Below are positions 61,601 through 64,000 of a stretch of DNA of 64,000 nt, one piece after another. Source of the DNA: Sitta carolinensis (Eukaryota; Chordata; Aves; Passeriformes; Sittidae); assembly GCA_032173965.1 (NCBI GenBank), contig CM063283.1, positions 108,710,108 to 108,774,107 on the forward strand. The letters run 5' to 3'. Made by a program: the position numbers and the translations under genes. The notes beneath the pieces are model-generated. The model did not search any database and had not been told where the DNA came from. It was given only the letters and a program-made list of their open reading frames with translations. Position 1 is the stretch's first letter. Every line of letters begins with the position of its first letter.

Positions 61601-63883
61601 CAAAATCCAAACTCCATCAAACCAAGGAAACCCAAGCTCATATGGGGAAAAAGGCTGGGGGAGTTGGGGTTGTTCAGCCTGGAGAAAGGAAGCCTCCAGG
61701 GGTACCTTACCGTGACCTGCATTACTTAAACGTGCCATGTAAGAAAGATGGAGAAAAAGTTTTGTACCAGGGCCTGTAGTTACAGGAGAAGAGAAATTAT
61801 TTTAAACTGAGAGTAGATTTAGATTGGACACAAGGAAGGAATTCTTCACTATGAGAATGCTGAGACACTGGAACAGATTGCCCAGTTGTGGATGCCTCAT
61901 CCCTGGAAGTGTTCCAGGCCAGCTGGGATAGGGCCCTGAGCAATCTGGTCTGGTGGAAGATATCCTGGCCCATCTCAGGGGGTTGGACTAGATGATCTTT
62001 AAAGGTCTTTCCAACCCAATCATTGTGTGATTTAGCAGAATGTTTAAACTCACAGAGTTTAACAAAACCATAAGCAACTAAAAATAGTATCCAAAAGCGG
62101 AAATTGTTCACCGTCTCTCAGAGTGTCAGTGCTATTTGCTTGAATGGTGCTATCAGTGAGTCACTTGAGGTTTTTCAGTCTTTTCCTGTTCAGTTCCATC
62201 TCTGATAAATAAATTAAAAGGGCATTAAAATTTATGGTTTTCCCCTCTGCCTCATCCTTCTTTCTTCACCCTTTTCTATTGGGGGAAGTATTGTATTTCT
62301 TAGCACCTCACAATTAGGGGAATTGCGTGGCATTCCCTTCCATTCAGGTGTTTGATAAGCACAATAGAACACCAGATCTCTGTGGTATGTCAGACAGAAG
62401 AGAGAAGACATGTGTGAACTGTGTGTGCTCTGGGATTCATATACCAAATCTGCTTATAAATAAATATGCATGCTCTCTTATATCAGAATTTTTTGTGTTA
62501 AAACTATAGAACAGCAGGTTAGCTTAGGTTATCATAAATGTTCTCAAAGAGATGTGAGGGACCTGAGAGAGAAGACTCAGGAGGAAAAAATATATATCAA
62601 GTTACATAGATAGCATTTGCTAAAATGGTTTCCCATCTTGGCAAGAAAAGTGAAGCTTAATTGAAATACTATATTTTTTTAAAGGATTGTAAATTTTTGA
62701 GAGTATTTTAATTTTTGAAAGGCTTATAATTTGGCTGTATATTCTATATCCATTCAGCTGAATTCTTCAGCTAAGAAACTTGCTGGTATTGAGGAAAGAC
62801 TTCTGTTTCATATATAAACAGACCAATTTTTTGCCTGGCCACCTCTTCAGTTATGCAGTAGGAGAGAATGTTATAATGTTAAGATTAAAGATAGAACTGT
62901 CCTTCATAGAAGTTGTGTTAATTTTAGCCATTAAGTTTTCTGATGGAACATTGTTTTTTATTAATTGCAGTATGATACAGACTAATAGCTTTATGCAACT
63001 GCCCTTTGTACTGCATTGATGTCCTGTTTATTTTATAACAAAACAGTTCCCTGACCACGTTGTGCTGTTTTCTCTTAGCTTGTGAAGCGCTCACAGAATG
63101 GGAATATCTGCCTCCTGTTGGGCCTCGACCACCAAAGGGATTTGTGGGACTGAAAAATGCTGGTGCCACTTGTTACATGAATTCTGTCATTCAGCAGCTG
63201 TACATGATTCCAGCCATCAGGAATGGGATTCTTGCAATTGAAGGCACAGGCAGCGATGTAGATGATGACATGTCTGGGGATGAAAAGCAGGACAACGAGG
63301 TAAATTTAGTTATATGAAATAACCTAATCTTTAAATTGTAATTACTTTTTTTATGAAAAGATTATAGTAAATTTCTGTTGTTAATCAATCACTTTGATTT
63401 CCACTGGTATCCCTGGGGAAAATAGGATATTTCATTCTTGAATAGGTTCACTGCCAGAGGGTAAGTTCAGAAGATCCAAGTGGCAGGGTTTGCCAAATTC
63501 TTCTCTGGCATTTCTGCTAGAAAGCACTGCACCTTATTTCTGCCCCCACAACTTTGTTAGTGCAAACAAAGGCAGCATTTGGATTTTCAGCTGAGTATGA
63601 AACACCTTAGATTGTCTAATTAAACAAAGGATAAAACTAACTACAAGACAGCTACATATGAAAGTGAATTGCACAATTTTTCTGCTTTTCAGAGCAATGT
63701 TGACCCACGAGATGATGTGTTTGGTTATCCACATCAGTATGAAGATAAACCAGCACTGAGCAAAACTGAAGATAGAAAAGAGTACAATATTGGAGTTTTG
63801 AGGCATCTCCAAGTAATTTTTGGCCATTTAGCAGCTTCCAGGCTACAGTACTATGTACCAAGAGGGTTTTGGAAACAGTTTAG
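9068..63883 (+). CDS. USP9X: USP9X gene, 5' two thirds (31 coding exons, cut by window edge)
   Basis: Ubiquitin-specific protease 9X (FAF-X) is a cytosolic cysteine protease that removes ubiquitin from many substrates, stabilising them. The span is the first coding exon, including its 5' UTR, through coding exon 31; each coding exon is listed separately. Every intron is GT-AG and exon phases join exactly, except for one missing base in each of exons 11 and 13. Allowing for those, about 1,671 codons are present: a disordered Gly/Gln/Pro/Ser-rich N-terminus (1-80), a long ARM-like helical region, a ubiquitin-like segment (about 879-960), a Ser-rich loop (about 975-1005), more helical region, and the catalytic domain from about 1550 with the Cys box [13 protein letters not shown]. 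The cysteine is codon 1566, as in human USP9X. The start at 9226 was chosen because it gives the conserved [13 protein letters not shown]-terminus. The C-terminal third lies outside. USP9Y, a mammalian Y gametologue, is not expected in a bird. A diverged second copy of USP9X cannot be excluded. Confidence 0.95.
9071..9163 (+). promoter_or_regulatory. Upstream ORF (30 codons) in the USP9X 5' UTR
   Basis: An ATG three bases into the exon opens a 30-codon frame ([10 protein letters not shown]...) that stops with TAA at 9161-9163, 62 bases before the main start. An upstream ORF of this kind commonly lowers translation of the main frame. Whether ribosomes use it here is unknown. The ATG has T at -1 and G at -3 and so a moderately good context. 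Confidence 0.5.
9226..9321 (+). CDS. USP9X: USP9X coding exon 1 (residues 1-32)
   Basis: Encodes the start methionine and a Gly/Gln/Pro-rich disordered N-terminus, beginning [12 protein letters not shown]. It ends in phase 0 with donor gtatgg. This N-terminus is characteristic of vertebrate USP9X. Confidence 0.95.
10041..12323 (-). mobile_element. Endogenous retrovirus solo LTR, antisense, split by a CR1 insertion
   Basis: Two LTR pieces flank a CR1. The left piece (10041-10400) begins 'tgtggtgggctggccctgag' on the + strand. It contains the block 'gctgagataaatgcaattta', which is an ATTAAA-type signal read on the minus strand, and 'ggctgtgtcccctcccagcc'. The right piece (about 12151-12323) has 'aaaacactggtgtgttacc', 'aaatccaaaaccca' and ends at 'tggtaca'. 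Together they match the known avian LTR order (TG...CA ends). No gag, pol or env sequence lies between them. The boundaries within the CR1 are approximate. No clear target-site duplication was found. Confidence 0.78.
10401..12150 (-). mobile_element. CR1 LINE, antisense, with partial reverse-transcriptase ORF, nested in an LTR
   Basis: About 1.75 kb reading as CR1 on the minus strand. On the + strand it begins with the inverted 3' end 'gaatcacaggatgg'. It then holds inverted ORF2, for example 'catttttgaaga...'-type blocks, 'tccctgggtcctccatcttg', 'gggcccatgga' and 'gaagaagcccttgttgtt'. The minus-strand translation at 10907-11365 contains the RT-like segment [20 protein letters not shown]. Stops and frame breaks elsewhere show it is dead. 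It divides the LTR at 10041-12323 and is therefore the younger insertion. Confidence 0.88.
12925..13070 (+). CDS. USP9X: USP9X coding exon 2 (residues 33-81)
   Basis: Ser/Pro-rich then acidic segment ([24 protein letters not shown]), disordered, running into the first helix ([14 protein letters not shown]). Acceptor 'ttttag'; donor gtattt; ends in phase 2. Confidence 0.95.
13375..13454 (+). CDS. USP9X: USP9X coding exon 3 (residues 81-108)
   Basis: Encodes [19 protein letters not shown] and the start of the ARM-like helical region. Acceptor 'tatgtag'; donor gtaact. It is separated from exon 2 by a 304 bp intron with no visible feature. Confidence 0.95.
14494..14510 (+). repeat. A17 homopolymer
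   Basis: Uninterrupted run of 17 A inside an intron. No retroposed gene lies beside it. Confidence 0.9.
16828..17389 (-). mobile_element. Avian endogenous retrovirus solo LTR, antisense
   Basis: A 562 bp element with TG...CA ends. It starts 'tgctgtgatttaacccca' and ends 'cactggcaca'. It includes 'gggttgggataaagacagtt', 'caaaccaaggaattcatgca', 'cagctgtcctgactgtatcc' and 'caaaacacagccctgta', the block order of a widespread avian ERVL-type LTR. The functional orientation is inferred as minus from the inverted ATTAAA/TATA region. Flanks 'ccaaa' and 'gcaaa' are an imperfect 5-bp target-site duplication. No internal viral genes remain. Confidence 0.82.
17482..17594 (+). CDS. USP9X: USP9X coding exon 4 (residues 108-145)
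   Basis: Encodes [20 protein letters not shown] through GWKFEIH, part of the N-terminal helical repeat region. Acceptor 'aaatag'; donor gtgagt; ends in phase 0. Confidence 0.95.
17595..17921 (+). other. USP9X: USP9X intron after coding exon 4
   Basis: A 327 bp intron. No feature was seen apart from the splice sites. Confidence 0.9.
17922..18140 (+). CDS. USP9X: USP9X coding exon 5 (residues 146-218)
   Basis: Encodes [20 protein letters not shown] through PPDPRSPK. The first two thirds look like the human protein. The last third (about residues 185-215, [20 protein letters not shown] and following) is the most variable part of the N-terminal region by memory of the human sequence. Phase 0 at both ends; donor gtacaa. 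Confidence 0.95.
18141..19405 (+). other. USP9X: USP9X intron after coding exon 5
   Basis: A 1.27 kb intron dominated by the G/T-rich tract at 18577-18970, including a short TG/TA repeat at 18826-18858. No gene or transposon was recognised. Confidence 0.85.
18577..18970 (+). repeat. G/T-rich strand-skewed tract with (TG)n(TA)n core
   Basis: Two stretches (18577-18720 and 18850-18970) are almost entirely G and T on the + strand. Between them lies 'tatgtgtgtgtgtgtatata'. The tract contains several G runs of three to five and T runs of up to nine. Short ORFs across it, rich in F, G and W, are composition artefacts. Confidence 0.7.
19406..19521 (+). CDS. USP9X: USP9X coding exon 6 (residues 219-257)
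   Basis: Encodes [20 protein letters not shown] through NVQIIAALI, helical repeat region. Acceptor 'ttattgcag'; donor gtaagt; ends in phase 2. Confidence 0.95.
19768..20019 (+). CDS. USP9X: USP9X coding exon 7 (residues 257-341)
   Basis: Encodes [20 protein letters not shown], the charged helix [15 protein letters not shown] and [11 protein letters not shown]. The sequence is nearly invariant in vertebrates. Donor gtaaga, phase 2. Only a 77 bp intron separates it from the next exon. Confidence 0.95.
20097..20235 (+). CDS. USP9X: USP9X coding exon 8 (residues 341-387)
   Basis: Encodes [20 protein letters not shown] through [12 protein letters not shown]. Acceptor 'tctcacag'; donor gtaagt; ends in phase 0. 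Confidence 0.95.
20236..21784 (+). other. USP9X: USP9X intron after coding exon 8
   Basis: A 1.55 kb AT-rich intron. No repeats, genes or regulatory motifs could be recognised. Confidence 0.85.
21785..21937 (+). CDS. USP9X: USP9X coding exon 9 (residues 388-438)
   Basis: Encodes [20 protein letters not shown] through [12 protein letters not shown]. Phase 0 at both ends. Acceptor 'atattcag'; donor gtaaat. Confidence 0.95.
21938..25687 (+). other. USP9X: USP9X intron after coding exon 9
   Basis: A 3.75 kb intron. It has short A runs near 23221 and 23316. 24120-24340 is slightly more GC-rich but could not be matched to a known repeat. No exon or RNA gene was seen. Confidence 0.8.
25688..25792 (+). 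CDS. USP9X: USP9X coding exon 10 (residues 439-473)
   Basis: Encodes [20 protein letters not shown] through DHLFDCFK. Phase 0 at both ends. Acceptor 'cttgacag'; donor gtaatt. Confidence 0.95.
25793..27302 (+). other. USP9X: USP9X intron after coding exon 10
   Basis: A 1.5 kb AT-rich intron. Nothing recognisable was found beyond the splice sites. Confidence 0.85.
27303..27508 (+). CDS. USP9X: USP9X coding exon 11 (residues 474-542), with a one-base deletion
   Basis: Encodes [20 protein letters not shown] through HKVLNL, then loses frame. The family has Leu-Leu-Trp-Asn next, which needs a four-T run, but only three T are present at 27412-27414. The exon is 206 bp, whereas phase 0 at both junctions demands 207. 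The broken frame reaches TAA at 27480-27482 and would give a product of about 532 residues. Downstream of the lesion the shifted frame reads the expected [17 protein letters not shown] up to donor gtgagt, so the exon is otherwise intact. Acceptor 'gtcttag'. Confidence 0.93.
27509..28330 (+). other. USP9X: USP9X intron after coding exon 11
   Basis: An 822 bp intron. No recognisable feature. Confidence 0.85.
28331..28467 (+). CDS. USP9X: USP9X coding exon 12 (residues 543-588)
   Basis: Encodes [20 protein letters not shown] through [12 protein letters not shown]. The length (137 bp) and phase fit the family exactly. It lies between the two damaged exons and is itself intact. Acceptor 'tctttaag'; donor gtaaga. 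Confidence 0.95.
28468..33519 (+). other. USP9X: USP9X intron after coding exon 12
   Basis: A 5 kb AT-rich intron. It has a short CA/TA repeat near 28802-28828, a G7 run near 29013 and a short (ACAT) repeat at 33281-33299. No transposon, RNA gene or exon was recognised. Confidence 0.8.
33281..33299 (+). repeat. Short (ACAT)n microsatellite
   Basis: About four and a half perfect ACAT units inside an intron. Confidence 0.85.
33520..33652 (+). CDS. USP9X: USP9X coding exon 13 (residues 588-633), with a one-base deletion
   Basis: Starts with the family sequence QTQRSP, then loses frame. Family residues Pro594-His595 need four C in a row, but only three are present at 33536-33538. The exon is 133 bp, and 134 would be needed to join its neighbours in frame. 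Reading on from exon 12, a TAA appears at 33560-33562. After the lesion the shifted frame gives [20 protein letters not shown] through MESMRQYAK with no other break. Acceptor 'aatttcag'; donor gtgagt. Confidence 0.93.
33653..38053 (+). other. USP9X: USP9X intron after coding exon 13
   Basis: A 4.4 kb intron. It contains a 14-bp tandem duplication at 34072-34099, the (ATCT) microsatellite at 34602-34694 with an adjoining TG/TA tract, and an AC-rich patch near 36571-36640. No exon or transposon was recognised. Confidence 0.82.
34602..34694 (+). repeat. (ATCT)n tetranucleotide microsatellite, about 23 units
   Basis: About 93 bp of perfect ATCT repeats. It is followed at once by an imperfect TG/TA tract to about 34757. 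Probably length-polymorphic. An ORF ending in repeated SIYL across it is an artefact of the repeat. Confidence 0.97.
38054..38141 (+). CDS. USP9X: USP9X coding exon 14 (residues 633-662)
   Basis: Encodes [20 protein letters not shown] through RLNFL. Acceptor 'atttgcag'; donor gtgagt. The phase fits the next exon. Confidence 0.95.
38142..39722 (+). other. USP9X: USP9X intron after coding exon 14
   Basis: A 1.6 kb AT-rich intron. No recognisable feature. Confidence 0.85.
39723..40065 (+). CDS. USP9X: USP9X coding exon 15 (residues 662-776)
   Basis: The longest coding exon in view (343 bp). It encodes [36 protein letters not shown] and [16 protein letters not shown], and is nearly identical to the family. 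Acceptor 'gctcaag'; donor gtgagt; ends in phase 0. Confidence 0.97.
40066..41471 (+). other. USP9X: USP9X intron after coding exon 15
   Basis: A 1.4 kb intron. No recognisable feature. Confidence 0.85.
41472..41567 (+). CDS. USP9X: USP9X coding exon 16 (residues 777-808)
   Basis: Encodes [20 protein letters not shown] through LGPRLQVNQ. Phase 0 at both ends. Acceptor 'gtgctag'; donor gtaaga. Confidence 0.95.
41568..43490 (+). other. USP9X: USP9X intron after coding exon 16
   Basis: A 1.9 kb intron. Its centre (about 42060-42873) is a sense CR1 fragment. The flanks show nothing recognisable. Confidence 0.87.
42060..42873 (+). mobile_element. CR1 LINE 3' fragment, sense
   Basis: About 800 bp of CR1 ORF2 end plus 3' UTR. 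Blocks include 'ggggcaatccccggcacaaa', 'cagctctggggcccccagca', 'ggaagaaattatttctgtga' and 'ggaaggtgttgtccatggca'. The terminus is 'cattctgtaattatatga'. The left border is approximate and could lie up to 100 bp further left. Translations across it show CR1 remnants such as [19 protein letters not shown], with breaks elsewhere. Confidence 0.88.
43491..43702 (+). CDS. USP9X: USP9X coding exon 17 (residues 809-879)
   Basis: Encodes [20 protein letters not shown] through [12 protein letters not shown]. Acceptor 'gtaattag'; donor gtatgt; ends in phase 2. Confidence 0.96.
43703..45222 (+). other. USP9X: USP9X intron after coding exon 17
   Basis: A 1.5 kb AT-rich intron. It has an imperfect 'tatattgatt' triplication at 44441-44488. 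Nothing else was recognised. Confidence 0.85.
45223..45463 (+). CDS. USP9X: USP9X coding exon 18 (residues 879-959), ubiquitin-like segment
   Basis: Encodes [19 protein letters not shown] through [13 protein letters not shown]. The pattern is beta strand, helix ([13 protein letters not shown]), then beta strands ([17 protein letters not shown]), the ubiquitin-like fold known within the USP9X helical scaffold. Against remembered human sequence about 12 of 81 residues differ, mostly conservatively, more than in most neighbouring exons. Acceptor 'tttttcag'; donor gtaagt; phase 0. Confidence 0.95.
45670..45819 (+). CDS. USP9X: USP9X coding exon 19 (residues 960-1009), Ser-rich loop
   Basis: Encodes [12 protein letters not shown], then the disordered [15 protein letters not shown] loop, then EVESCLPGV. 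Phase 0 at both ends. The short intron before it (206 bp) has no visible feature. Confidence 0.95.
45923..46043 (+). CDS. USP9X: USP9X coding exon 20 (residues 1010-1050)
   Basis: Encodes [20 protein letters not shown] through VLMKLMPP. Acceptor 'tctttaag'; donor gtataa; ends in phase 1. Confidence 0.96.
46044..46513 (+). other. USP9X: USP9X intron after coding exon 20
   Basis: A 470 bp intron. No recognisable feature. Confidence 0.88.
46514..46644 (+). CDS. USP9X: USP9X coding exon 21 (residues 1050-1093)
   Basis: Encodes [20 protein letters not shown] through SQVLYLTE. The donor is the weak gtttgt. The frame nevertheless joins exon 22 exactly. Confidence 0.95.
46907..47185 (+). CDS. USP9X: USP9X coding exon 22 (residues 1094-1186)
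   Basis: Encodes [20 protein letters not shown], then [20 protein letters not shown] through [12 protein letters not shown]. The last eight residues differ from remembered mammalian USP9X (EGVNPMTQ). Donor gtaata, phase 0. The reading frame stays open for a further 79 codons into the intron. Confidence 0.95.
47186..50321 (+). other. USP9X: USP9X intron after coding exon 22
   Basis: A 3.1 kb intron. It carries a sense CR1 (about 47510-48533) and a 20-bp near-perfect tandem duplication at 49017-49055 around 'actttcacttttag'. The remainder shows nothing recognisable. Confidence 0.85.
47510..48533 (+). mobile_element. CR1 LINE fragment with reverse-transcriptase remnant, sense
   Basis: About 1 kb of CR1. 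The translation at 47608-47793 has [13 protein letters not shown] followed by [11 protein letters not shown], a degenerate form of the CR1 RT active-site region, where Asn replaces the second Asp of the usual ADD motif. It continues through the ORF2 end and the 3' UTR to 'ccaactcagcatattctgtg'. Its 3' half is nearly identical to the copy at 5170-5876. Confidence 0.92.
50322..50447 (+). CDS. USP9X: USP9X coding exon 23 (residues 1187-1228)
   Basis: Encodes [20 protein letters not shown] through RLAQQISDE. Phase 0 at both ends. The donor gttggt is unusually weak. Confidence 0.95.
50448..52459 (+). other. USP9X: USP9X intron after coding exon 23
   Basis: A 2 kb AT-rich intron. No recognisable feature. 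Confidence 0.85.
52460..52585 (+). CDS. USP9X: USP9X coding exon 24 (residues 1229-1270)
   Basis: Encodes [20 protein letters not shown] through EEISKIYEK. Phase 0 at both ends. Acceptor 'ttttttcag'; donor gtaaga. Confidence 0.95.
52586..55237 (+). other. USP9X: USP9X intron after coding exon 24
   Basis: A 2.65 kb intron. 54020-54260 is slightly richer in GC than its surroundings, but no repeat family, exon or RNA gene could be named. Confidence 0.82.
55238..55404 (+). CDS. USP9X: USP9X coding exon 25 (residues 1271-1326)
   Basis: Encodes [20 protein letters not shown] through [11 protein letters not shown]. Acceptor 'gtttccacag'; donor gtaagt; ends in phase 2. Confidence 0.96.
55405..58656 (+). 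other. USP9X: USP9X intron after coding exon 25
   Basis: A 3.25 kb intron. 56750-57900 is less AT-rich and might include an old, degraded repeat that I could not identify. No exon-like conserved frame was found. Confidence 0.8.
58657..58765 (+). CDS. USP9X: USP9X coding exon 26 (residues 1326-1362)
   Basis: Encodes [20 protein letters not shown], then the hydrophobic [13 protein letters not shown], a buried helix of the scaffold and not a likely membrane span. Acceptor 'atttccag'; donor gtaagt. The phase fits both neighbours. Confidence 0.95.
58766..59357 (+). other. USP9X: USP9X intron after coding exon 26
   Basis: A 592 bp intron. No recognisable feature. Confidence 0.88.
59358..59504 (+). 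CDS. USP9X: USP9X coding exon 27 (residues 1363-1411)
   Basis: Encodes [20 protein letters not shown] through [11 protein letters not shown]. Phase 0 at both ends. Acceptor 'ttacacag'; donor gtaagt. A 117 bp intron follows. Confidence 0.96.
59622..59768 (+). CDS. USP9X: USP9X coding exon 28 (residues 1412-1460)
   Basis: Encodes [20 protein letters not shown] through [10 protein letters not shown]. Phase 0 at both ends. Acceptor 'aatggcag'; donor gtaagt. Confidence 0.96.
59769..60548 (+). other. USP9X: USP9X intron after coding exon 28
   Basis: A 780 bp intron with the G/T homopolymer cluster at 59826-59864 near its 5' end. Nothing else was recognised. Confidence 0.87.
59826..59864 (+). repeat. 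G/T homopolymer cluster with a G10 run
   Basis: The order is G4, T11-12, G6, a short spacer, T4, then ten consecutive G (59855-59864). Three long G tracts on the coding strand could take part in a G-quadruplex, but a fourth tract is needed and would have to come from splitting the longest run. Confidence 0.85.
60549..60771 (+). CDS. USP9X: USP9X coding exon 29 (residues 1461-1535)
   Basis: Encodes [20 protein letters not shown] through [11 protein letters not shown], just before the catalytic domain. Acceptor 'tttttcag'; donor gtatgt; ends in phase 1. Confidence 0.97.
60772..63078 (+). other. USP9X: USP9X intron after coding exon 29
   Basis: A 2.3 kb intron. 60980-61340 is strikingly C/T-rich on the + strand and of unknown origin. 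A sense CR1 fragment occupies about 61650-62032. Confidence 0.85.
61650..62032 (+). mobile_element. CR1 LINE 3' fragment, sense
   Basis: CR1 3' region with the blocks 'gggttgttcagcctggagaa', 'gacactggaacagattgccc', 'catccctggaagtgttccag' and 'gttggactagatgatcttta'. The terminus 'atcattgtgtgattt' is degenerate. 5'-truncated and non-coding. Confidence 0.9.
63079..63299 (+). CDS. USP9X: USP9X coding exon 30 (residues 1535-1608), catalytic Cys box
   Basis: Encodes [20 protein letters not shown], then the USP Cys box [18 protein letters not shown], then an acidic stretch ([17 protein letters not shown]). The nucleophile codon TGT is at 63171-63173, codon 1566 by my count, matching human Cys1566. 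Asn-Ala-Gly-Ala-Thr before it is the usual oxyanion/Cys box. The active site is intact here. Acceptor 'tctcttag'; donor gtaaat. Confidence 0.98.
63300..63692 (+). other. USP9X: USP9X intron after coding exon 30
   Basis: A 393 bp intron. No recognisable feature. Confidence 0.9.
63693..63883 (+). CDS. USP9X: USP9X coding exon 31 (residues 1609-1671)
   Basis: Encodes [20 protein letters not shown], then [20 protein letters not shown] and [12 protein letters not shown], catalytic-domain fingers/palm region. Acceptor 'cttttcag'; donor gtaagt; ends in phase 2. The remaining catalytic domain, with the His box, is outside the window. Confidence 0.97.
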
Positions 63884-64000
63884 GTAAGTAGAAAATTGGA
63901 TGTTGATGTTTGTTCACTGGGTACCTGAAGTGCAAAAAAACTAGTCATAGTAGAATGGCAATGATGTAAAGTGTAAATTAGCGGAAGTTATGCAGCTTTA

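Noticed and set aside
9068..63883. Processed pseudogene of USP9X
   Set aside because: Thirty introns with normal splice sites are present between the coding exons, so it is not retroposed.
9068..63883. USP9Y identity
   Set aside because: USP9Y is the mammalian Y-linked copy. The avian repeats show this is not mammalian DNA. A separate avian duplicate remains possible.

Overview
The window looks like bird nuclear DNA, probably from a songbird or another neoavian. Fragments of CR1 retrotransposons with typical avian 3' ends lie in it, together with two avian endogenous-retrovirus LTRs, and a vertebrate gene is spread over many exons with GT-AG introns. There are no bacterial-style operons, CRISPR arrays, RNA genes or CpG islands that I can support.

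The only gene I can support is the 5' two thirds of USP9X (FAF-X), a very large ubiquitin-specific protease, on the + strand. Bases 1-9067 hold no recognisable exon and are probably intron 1 or upstream DNA. A 5'-UTR/first coding exon starts at 9068 with the start codon at 9226. Thirty further coding exons follow up to 63883, where the window cuts the gene. Once two single-base losses are allowed for, the exons encode about 1,671 residues: a disordered N-terminus, a long ARM-like helical region, a ubiquitin-like exon, more helical repeat, and the start of the catalytic domain. The Cys-box cysteine falls at codon 1566, the number of the catalytic cysteine in human USP9X, so no net insertion or deletion has accumulated before it. 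The rest of the catalytic domain, including the His box, lies beyond the right edge.

The most notable observation is a pair of one-base deletions, each shortening a four-base run to three: exon 11 (27411-27415, T run) and exon 13 (33536-33538, C run). Each puts a stop in frame soon afterwards, and exon lengths confirm both (206 rather than 207, 133 rather than 134). The other 29 coding exons are intact. The lesions may be assembly errors, a newly broken allele, or a decaying paralogous or sex-/germline-linked copy.

The introns carry six CR1 fragments, five in sense with the gene. Two LTRs lie antisense to it. One LTR (10041-12323) is split by a long antisense CR1 copy, a nested insertion that gives their relative ages. 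Other features are an (ATCT) microsatellite of about 23 units at 34602, a G/T-rich tract at 18577-18970, and G and A homopolymer runs.
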